A model generated the notes under the pieces. It was not told the DNA's origin. It made no database searches and was given only the letters and a program-made list of their open reading frames with translations. A program made the translations under genes and the position numbers. Shown piece by piece: positions 58,681-64,000 of a stretch of 64,000 nt of DNA (its first letter is position 1; each line of letters starts with the position of its first letter). The DNA comes from JADCCX01 sp031431475 (GTDB taxonomy: Bacteria; Pseudomonadota; Alphaproteobacteria; Rhizobiales; Beijerinckiaceae), in assembly GCA_031431475.1 (NCBI GenBank), contig JANPDL010000027.1, forward strand, positions 58,042 to 122,041, in the 5' to 3' direction.

Positions 58681-60473
58681 CAAAACGCCTCCGCCGGAAG
58701 CGCCATCATCGTATCCGCCCCCGTCGTGATCCGGGCCAGATGCGCGCCTGTTTCCGGCAGCATGCGCTCCATGTAGAACCGCGCCGTCACCAGCTTGTGG
58801 TTCATGCGCTCCGTCGAGCCATTCGCACCCGCTTTCAGCTTGTCCTGCGCCGTCTTGGCGATCATCACCCACATGTAGCCCAGCGCAACAAGGCCGAAGC
58901 AATGCATGTAGTCGTGGCTGCCTGCACCGGCGTTGTCGGGCTTGGCCATGGCGTTCTGCATGAACCACATGGTGGCCTGCTGCAGATGGCCGAGCGAGGC
59001 CTGCAGCGGCTTGAGCAGCGGCTTCAATGTCTCGTCCGCCTCGTTTTCCTTGATGAAGCCGCCGACCTCGTTGAAGAAGGCCATCACCGCGCGGCCGCCG
59101 TCCTTGCCGAGCTTGCGGCCCACGAGATCGAGCGCCTGAATGCCGTTCGCGCCCTCGTAGATCATGGCGATGCGGGCATCGCGAACAAACTGCGACATGC
59201 CCCATTCCTCGACATAACCATGGCCGCCATACATCTGCTGCGCCTTCACGGCATTGTCGAAGCCGACATCGGTGAGCACACCCTTGAGAATCGGCGTCAT
59301 CAGGCCGAGGCAATCGTCGGCTTCCTGCTTCGCCTTGGCATCCTCGGAGCGATGGGCCACGTCCGACTTGATGGCATTCCACAGGACGAAAGCCCGCGCC
59401 GCCTCGTTGAAGGCGCGTATGGTCATGAGATTGCGGCGCACATCGGGGTGGACGATGATCGGATCAGCCGCCTTGTCCGGCGATTTTGCGCCGGTCAGCG
59501 AGCGGCCCTGGATGCGGTCCTTGGCGTAGATCACGGCGTTCTGGTAAGCGACATCGGACTGGGCGAGGCCCTGGATCGCGACGCCGAGGCGGGCTTCGTT
59601 CATCATCACGAACATGGCGTTGAGGCCCTTGTTCTCGGCTCCGACAAGCCAGCCTGTCGCGCCGTCATAGTTCATCACGCAGGTCGAATTGCCGTGGATG
59701 CCCATCTTGTGTTCGATCGAGCCGCAGGCCACGCCATTGCGCGCGCCCAATGAGCCGTCGGCGTTCACGAGAAACTTCGGCACGACGAAGAGCGAGATGC
59801 CCTTGGTGCCCATCGGCGCGCCCTCGATGCGGGCGATGACAAGATGAACAATGTTATCCGCCATATCGTGCTCGCCGGCGGAGATGAAGATCTTGGTGCC
59901 GGAGATGGCGTAGGAGCCGTCGCCATTAGGAATGGCTTTGGTCTTGAGCAGGCCCAGATCCGTGCCGCAATGGGGCTCGGTCAGGTTCATGGTGCCGGTC
60001 CAATCGCCGGTGACCATGCGGGGCAGATACATCTGCTTCTGATCTTCCGAACCATGCACCAGAAGTGCAGCCATCGCGCCCATAGTGAGGCCGGGGTACA
60101 TGGCGAGCGCCATGTTGGAGGCAGAGGCGAATTCGTTCATCACGGCAGAGAGTGTGTAGGGCAGGCCCTGCCCGCCGTATTCCTCCGGAATCGCCAGTCC
60201 CATCCAGCCACCGGCGCGATACGCGTCATAGGCTTGTTTGAAACCCTTTGGCGTGGTCACGCTGTTGTCGGAATGGCGCGTGCAGCCCTCCTTGTCACCA
60301 CTCAGGTTGAGTGGCGCGAACGCCTCCTCGCAGACCTTCGCTCCCTCCTCAAGGATGGGCTCCAGCATATCGGTAATGTCGGAAAAGCCGGGCAGATTGC
60401 TGTAGCGCTGGATGCCAAACACATCGTTCAGCAGGAAAAGCGTGTCTTCGACGGGCGCTTTGTAGGATGGCAT
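58680..60473 (-). CDS. Long acyl-CoA dehydrogenase (FadE-like) of the beta-oxidation operon
   Basis: The 597-residue flavoprotein starts MPSYKAPVEDTLFLLNDVF, the standard opening of the roughly 600-residue proteobacterial acyl-CoA dehydrogenases. It has the MNLTEPHCGTDLG block, GYVEEWGMSQ and the catalytic glutamate in IYEGANGIQ. The C-terminal third is the extra helical domain of this class. The ATG at 60473 is preferred over one two codons upstream. An 18-bp palindrome (60552-60569) upstream is a candidate operator. Confidence 0.92.
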   Translation of the reverse strand: MPSYKAPVEDTLFLLNDVFGIQRYSNLPGFSDITDMLEPILEEGAKVCEEAFAPLNLSGDKEGCTRHSDNSVTTPKGFKQAYDAYRAGGWMGLAIPEEYGGQGLPYTLSAVMNEFASASNMALAMYPGLTMGAMAALLVHGSEDQKQMYLPRMVTGDWTGTMNLTEPHCGTDLGLLKTKAIPNGDGSYAISGTKIFISAGEHDMADNIVHLVIARIEGAPMGTKGISLFVVPKFLVNADGSLGARNGVACGSIEHKMGIHGNSTCVMNYDGATGWLVGAENKGLNAMFVMMNEARLGVAIQGLAQSDVAYQNAVIYAKDRIQGRSLTGAKSPDKAADPIIVHPDVRRNLMTIRAFNEAARAFVLWNAIKSDVAHRSEDAKAKQEADDCLGLMTPILKGVLTDVGFDNAVKAQQMYGGHGYVEEWGMSQFVRDARIAMIYEGANGIQALDLVGRKLGKDGGRAVMAFFNEVGGFIKENEADETLKPLLKPLQASLGHLQQATMWFMQNAMAKPDNAGAGSHDYMHCFGLVALGYMWVMIAKTAQDKLKAGANGSTERMNHKLVTARFYMERMLPETGAHLARITTGADTMMALPAEAF

Positions 60474-60551
60474 GAGCAATTCTCCCCTATCGGTCGCAGG
60501 CCTGATTTTCCGCAGGATCGCGCAGGACAGCGCGCTTGGGAAGGCCTGAGT

Positions 60552-60569
60552 TAGTTCACATGTAAACTA
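60552..60569. promoter_or_regulatory. Palindromic operator candidate upstream of the fad operon
   Basis: TAGTTCACATGTAAACTA is an 18-bp inverted repeat with a single mismatched pair. It lies 79-96 bases upstream of the dehydrogenase start, where a promoter would be expected. Size and symmetry suit a TetR-type regulator of fatty-acid genes; no such regulator gene is in the window. Confidence 0.5.
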
Positions 60570-60662
60570 TCGAAGTGAGGATGGCAAGGGGAAGGTATAT
60601 GAGCTGGAATCTTTTGTGATGAAGACCCGCAAATTTAAGACACAAGCTCGGGCAAAACATCA

Positions 60663-61325
60663 CTATTCTTCGTCTGAATTCCCTGCCTCAATCGCTTTCG
60701 CTATCGACAATGGCAGCGCACGCCGAGGCCTTCCGGCATAATGATCATCGATCCTTCCAAGCACCGCATCCACATCCGGCCCACCTCCGGTCAACCGAGC
60801 GGCGTAGTCACGTCCAGGGTGAATAACATCCCAAGCAGATCGCTTCTGAGCAGCCCGGCCCTTACCCGGATCATTGATACCAAAGCCCTCCACCACGACA
60901 TTCCAAACGGGCTTGAATGTCTCGATCAGGATATTTTCGCCAAGCGGTATCCAGATGTCATCAAGAACCAGATAGCGAAACAGGAAGTCGGCGATATCGA
61001 GGTTGGAAGTTGATCTAACCGTCGCGGCATGCTTGCGAAGTCGGGAGGCAAGAGCGTTACCCGTCGCCATGGATATGGCGGATATGCCGCCCTTGCGTCC
61101 GCCCTTTGGGATTGCCTTTCCGACATAAATCGGGACACGGCACATCTCTTGATTAGCAGCAGAGAGGGCTGAGTAAGCCGGAAAGGCTCCACGGTAATAG
61201 ATGACATAAACCCCTGAGCCCACGACATGATCAGCCGCTGATAGCGGCGCGCAATCCTGGTTGAGGATTTCACCTTCAATGCTTCTTGCGAGATTTATTT
61301 TGTCCAGTGGATTGTATGGTGCCAT
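60663..61325 (-). CDS. Eco29kI-like GIY-YIG restriction endonuclease
   Basis: The 220-residue protein has a GIY-YIG nuclease core: GVYVIYY (38-44), PIYVGKA (65-71), R95 and H99 in SRLRKHA, E135 in LIETFKP and N142. The 27-residue spacing of the two tyrosines agrees with R.Eco29kI, the type II enzyme that cuts CCGCGG. It overlaps the cytosine methyltransferase gene by 50 bases, methylase first. The site specificity here is inferred, not shown. It is on the minus strand just upstream of the fad operon. Confidence 0.85.
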   Translation of the reverse strand: MAPYNPLDKINLARSIEGEILNQDCAPLSAADHVVGSGVYVIYYRGAFPAYSALSAANQEMCRVPIYVGKAIPKGGRKGGISAISMATGNALASRLRKHAATVRSTSNLDIADFLFRYLVLDDIWIPLGENILIETFKPVWNVVVEGFGINDPGKGRAAQKRSAWDVIHPGRDYAARLTGGGPDVDAVLGRIDDHYAGRPRRALPLSIAKAIEAGNSDEE

Positions 61326-62490
61326 CACTTTCTTTCTTCTCAAAATGACGCATCACGTCCTTCGCAACGATCCGCGCGAGATCAACCGGAACTGCATTTC
61401 CTAACTGGCGCATCGCCTCAGTCCATGAGCCGTGAAAGAGAAAGTTATCCGGGAATGTTTGAAGTCGTGCACTCTCTCGCACAGTAAAATAGCGCACGCT
61501 GCCATCGGGTTTCAAAAGCATGTTCTCGCCACCGGGAACGCCGTGCACTCCAGCCTTCAGCGTCTTGGCGGGTTCGTCCAGCGGGCTTCCGGTATGCCCG
61601 GGATATGACCGGGCACCGGGCTGGAAGCGATGATTCAAGACCTTGGTCGATGCTTCCTTGGCATGCTCTGGGTCAGGCAAGTCGCTGATCACGTCGCGCA
61701 CCGTTCGCCACGCCTTTAGCAATGGCACTTCAGTCAGCCCCCAAGCCCGCGACCGAACACGTTCTGACAATGCGCGGTCACGCCAATCAACCAGATGGCG
61801 GTCCCAGTACGAGCCATCACGGTATTGCCCCCACGCCAGTGCCTCGGCGGAATGTGTCTCGCGAGGAAAACTCCAAGCGATCCCTAAGTCGCTCCGGAAG
61901 CCGACAAAGAACACCCGTTCGCGCCGTTGCGGCACGCCGTAATCAGCTGCGTTGGCGAGATGAACCACCACGTTGTAATGCAGGCCAGAGGTGCTGCCAG
62001 AAGTCTCGTGTTGCTCTAAGCGCGCGAGGTGCGCGCCCCAGTCCTCGCCTGCACGGATGCTGACTTCAGGGTGGATCATTTGAAGTCGGATATATTCAAG
62101 GTAATTGCGGAACGATTGCCGAGTGAGCCCCTTCACATTCTCAAAGATGAATGCCTTGGGCTTGGCCTCACGCAACGCCCGCACGGCTTGGGGGAACATG
62201 TCGCGGGCATCATCATAAGCACGGTGCTTGCCGCCTATCGAGAACGGCTGACAAGGGGGCCCTCCTGTGATCAAATGAACCTTGCCATCGTGCTCTGAGA
62301 AATCGACCAATCGCACATCGCCTTGTGCGAGCGGCCATTTCACTACCGGCTTAATCTTGCGGGCCTGATTTTTGCGGATAGTCTCACAGCAATAGGTGTC
62401 GCGTTCGACTACCAGCACTGAATGAAACCCAGCAAGGGACACTCCTATGCCAAGTCCACCTGCTCCCGCGAAGAGTTCAATTGAGTTCAT
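61276..62490 (-). CDS. DNA (cytosine-5) methyltransferase of a type II R-M system
   Basis: The 404-residue C5-methyltransferase has motif I LFAGAGGLGIG, motif IV GGPPCQPFS with catalytic C80, motif VI FENVKGL, and motifs IX-X with RESARLQTFPDNF and LGNAVPVDLA. All catalytic motifs are intact. It would protect the host from the adjacent Eco29kI-like nuclease. The ATG at 62490 is chosen; a GTG at 62499 is possible. AT-rich DNA upstream (62500-62650) contrasts with the core chromosome and fits horizontal gain. Confidence 0.9.
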   Translation of the reverse strand: MNSIELFAGAGGLGIGVSLAGFHSVLVVERDTYCCETIRKNQARKIKPVVKWPLAQGDVRLVDFSEHDGKVHLITGGPPCQPFSIGGKHRAYDDARDMFPQAVRALREAKPKAFIFENVKGLTRQSFRNYLEYIRLQMIHPEVSIRAGEDWGAHLARLEQHETSGSTSGLHYNVVVHLANAADYGVPQRRERVFFVGFRSDLGIAWSFPRETHSAEALAWGQYRDGSYWDRHLVDWRDRALSERVRSRAWGLTEVPLLKAWRTVRDVISDLPDPEHAKEASTKVLNHRFQPGARSYPGHTGSPLDEPAKTLKAGVHGVPGGENMLLKPDGSVRYFTVRESARLQTFPDNFLFHGSWTEAMRQLGNAVPVDLARIVAKDVMRHFEKKESDGTIQSTGQNKSRKKH

Positions 62491-62712
62491 TGTGCACACA
62501 ACAATCCGGTAGCTGATTCTTTGGCAGGCGTATTGCCTGTTCGCATCCTTTAAAAATCATATTTCCTGTGCCCAAAGATAAAATCCGTTCTTGTTTTGTA
62601 TCATAACAGATACTGCCTACAAGTTTCAATTTCGGGGAATGGTGCAAATTTTGTCAGGCTTCGGCACGCATGTGAATGCCAACCCAACTTCAAACCCCCG
62701 CCAACCCCCAAA

Positions 62713-62754
62713 CAGCAAGAAACCCGCCCTGTCTTTGGAGCGGGTTTCTTGCTG
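62713..62754 (-). terminator. Strong stem-loop terminator of the small exported protein gene
   Basis: A 15-bp perfect stem (CAGCAAGAAACCCGC and its reverse complement) with a 12-base loop. It starts 18 bases past the minus-strand stop at 62773. On the minus strand TTTG follows, so the T-tail is short. Confidence 0.78.
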
Positions 62755-62772
62755 GCTCTGGTCAGGTTCGGA

Positions 62773-63126
62773 TTATTCGCAAACCCGGACGCGGCGGACG
62801 ACGACGTAGCCATCCCATGTTTCGCGGCGCTGCTTGACAAAGTAGCAGTCCGGGCCGGAATAGGCGGGAGCGGCGTAGTATCCGCCGTGGCCGTAGCCGT
62901 GGCCGTAAGCACCGCCAGCAAGGAGGCCGCCAACTGCAAGGCCGCCGAGGACGCCTGCTCCGATGGCCCAGTTGCGGCGACCGCGCCAGCCGGCTTCTGC
63001 ATCCTGCGGCATCACTGTCATTGCGATGGTGCCAGCAGCGAGCATGCCGCAAAGGAGTTTGGCAATCTTGTTGGAATGACCGGTTGTGGTCTTCACGGTG
63101 CCGGTTGTCATGGTGTTGATGGTCAT
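62773..63126 (-). CDS. Small exported Gly/Tyr-rich protein
   Basis: The 117-residue protein has a hydrophobic signal segment (about 22-40) and a likely cleavage after DAEA at 45. The mature part begins with a basic GWRGRRNW, then a glycine-rich helix-like stretch (56-73), a GHGYGHGGYY segment and a C-terminal domain with two cysteines (C94, C116). This resembles small cell-envelope proteins common in Hyphomicrobiales, of unknown role. The ATG at 63126 is preferred over the opening at 63237. An inverted repeat lies in its upstream region. Confidence 0.75.
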   Translation of the reverse strand: MTINTMTTGTVKTTTGHSNKIAKLLCGMLAAGTIAMTVMPQDAEAGWRGRRNWAIGAGVLGGLAVGGLLAGGAYGHGYGHGGYYAAPAYSGPDCYFVKQRRETWDGYVVVRRVRVCE

Positions 63127-63201
63127 GGTGTCGTCCTCCGGTTTGAATGTCTGGGTTAAGTCGGGTCTCACTCCGGCTTCTGCATCTCTGCATGCCGTCC
63201 C

Positions 63202-63231
63202 CTTGGCGAAGGCTGAGACGGTTTCGCCAAG
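63202..63231. promoter_or_regulatory. Inverted repeat in the uvrC / small-protein divergent region
   Basis: CTTGGCGAA and TTCGCCAAG form a 9-bp perfect inverted repeat with a 12-base spacer. It is 76 bases upstream of the small exported protein gene and 66 bases upstream of uvrC, so it could be an operator or a leader hairpin. Confidence 0.45.
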
Positions 63232-63296
63232 CCACAATGTTTTTTGTCATCGCGCAAAAAATTGTCGCCGCAGGACAGATCGCCTAGATCAGGCGA

Positions 63297-64000
63297 ATGA
63301 ACATCCCTCGCCCGAATCGCGGTATTCCCACTGGTGACCGTCCGCCGGAGATCGATCTGGACGACGAAGAGATTCCGCTGGAGCTTGAGGCTTCGACGGA
63401 ACCGGACACCGAAGCCGCGCCCGCAGCCATTCAGGCCGGGGCGGAGGTTATCAAGCGCTTCTGGAAAACATTGCCCAATTCACCTGGCGTCTACCGCATG
63501 CTCGATAAGGCGGGTGAGGTTCTGTATGTCGGCAAGGCGAAGAAGCTGAAAGCGCGTGTTGCGAGCTATGCGCGCGGACAGGGCCATTCCAACCGCATCG
63601 CCCGCATGATCGCGGAAACGACGGCCATGGAATTCGTCGTAACGGAGACGGAAACCGAGGCGCTGCTGCTCGAAACCAACTACATCAAACAGTTCCGCCC
63701 GCGTTTCAACGTGCTGATGCGCGACGACAAGAGTTTCCCCTATATCCTGATCACGGGCGATCACGCCGCGCCGCAGATCGTGAAACATCGTGGCGCACGC
63801 AACCGCAAGGGAGAGTATTACGGCCCTTTTGCCTCGGCCTGGGCGGTGAAACGCACGATCGATGCCTTGCAGAAGGCCTTTCTACTCAGGACGTGCACGG
63901 ACAGCTATTTCGCCAACCGCACGAGGCCCTGCCTTCTCTACCAGATCAAGCGCTGCGCAGGCCCTTGCACGAACGAGGTATCGATGGGCGACTATGCCGA
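63297..64000 (+). CDS. uvrC: Excinuclease ABC subunit C, 5' part (cut by window end)
   Basis: The first 234 residues of UvrC are present and the frame is open at the window edge. A variable acidic N-terminal extension (1-50) is followed by VIKRFWKTLPNSPGVYRM and EVLYVGKAKKLKARV, the GIY-YIG nuclease domain for the 3' incision. Then come YYGPFAS and the RPCLLYQIKRCAGPC segment. UvrC acts with UvrA and UvrB in nucleotide excision repair. Start at ATG 63297. Confidence 0.95.
   Translation, partial: MNIPRPNRGIPTGDRPPEIDLDDEEIPLELEASTEPDTEAAPAAIQAGAEVIKRFWKTLPNSPGVYRMLDKAGEVLYVGKAKKLKARVASYARGQGHSNRIARMIAETTAMEFVVTETETEALLLETNYIKQFRPRFNVLMRDDKSFPYILITGDHAAPQIVKHRGARNRKGEYYGPFASAWAVKRTIDALQKAFLLRTCTDSYFANRTRPCLLYQIKRCAGPCTNEVSMGDYA

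Noticed and set aside
60663..61325. A UvrC-like or homing-endonuclease reading of the GIY-YIG protein
   Set aside because: It overlaps a C5-methyltransferase gene and has Eco29kI-like spacing of catalytic residues, with no UvrC downstream domains.

Overview
This 64 kb window reads as chromosome of an alphaproteobacterium, most probably of the order Hyphomicrobiales (Rhizobiales). The supporting signs are a GC-rich coding style, a tRNA-His with the alphaproteobacterial A73/no-G-1 acceptor end, copies of a palindromic repeat that resembles rhizobial RIME elements, a beta-ketoadipate (pca) operon under a divergent IclR regulator, ccmAB next to acnA, and a CarD-family regulator. I cannot name the genus. 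About 58 protein genes and one tRNA are supported. I see no transposase, integrase, CRISPR array or rRNA.

Layout. (1) 0.2-11 kb: a fasciclin protein, then a long minus-strand operon running from 10974 down to 850. It encodes a ferredoxin-NADP reductase, an FAD subunit and a fused [2Fe-2S]/molybdopterin hydroxylase, a 6-hydroxynicotinate-reductase-like Fe-S protein, a UPF0280 protein and a TctCBA tripartite transporter. This looks like uptake, hydroxylation and reduction of an N-heteroaromatic or similar substrate. (2) 11-15 kb: a plus-strand acyl-CoA dehydrogenase / kinase-like phosphotransferase / DUF6285 trio that matches the LvaC-LvaA-LvaB module for 4-hydroxyacyl-CoAs, then an 8-oxoguanine-deaminase-type amidohydrolase. 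(3) 15-18.5 kb: a large DUF2339 membrane protein. (4) 18.5-29.7 kb: an aromatic acyl-CoA cluster (bifunctional 2-aminobenzoyl-/salicylyl-CoA monooxygenase-reductase facing SDR, MarR, enoyl-CoA hydratase, acyl-CoA dehydrogenase, aryl-CoA ligase and RidA) followed by a branched-chain-type ABC transporter without a binding protein. (5) 29.7-34.7 kb: pcaIJFHG and the divergent IclR regulator.

(6) 34.8-41.2 kb: housekeeping and small-metabolite genes (idi, methyltransferase, glycosyltransferase, PfkB kinase, CitE-like lyase, DUF429, Ser/Thr dehydratase-like, Nudix). (7) 41.2-46.5 kb: ccmBA, acnA and a CarD regulator. (8) 46.5-54.1 kb: HbpS-like, HutD, alpha/beta hydrolase, a large winged-helix/TPR membrane protein, a small unknown protein, an amidase, tRNA-His and two tandem TerC proteins. 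(9) 54.2-60.6 kb: a fatty-acid beta-oxidation operon (long FadE-type dehydrogenase, thiolase, FadB-type protein) interrupted by two small genes, one HicB-like. (10) 60.6-62.5 kb: an Eco29kI-like type II restriction-modification pair. (11) 62.8-64 kb: a small exported Gly/Tyr-rich protein and the start of uvrC, cut by the window edge.

Taken together, the window is dominated by catabolism of aromatic or heteroaromatic acids and acyl-CoAs. Peripheral modules feed CoA thioesters and dicarboxylates to beta-oxidation and the TCA cycle (aconitase is here). A putative ETF-beta lysine methyltransferase could act on the electron carrier shared by the several acyl-CoA dehydrogenases. The first 215 bases hold no gene I can support.
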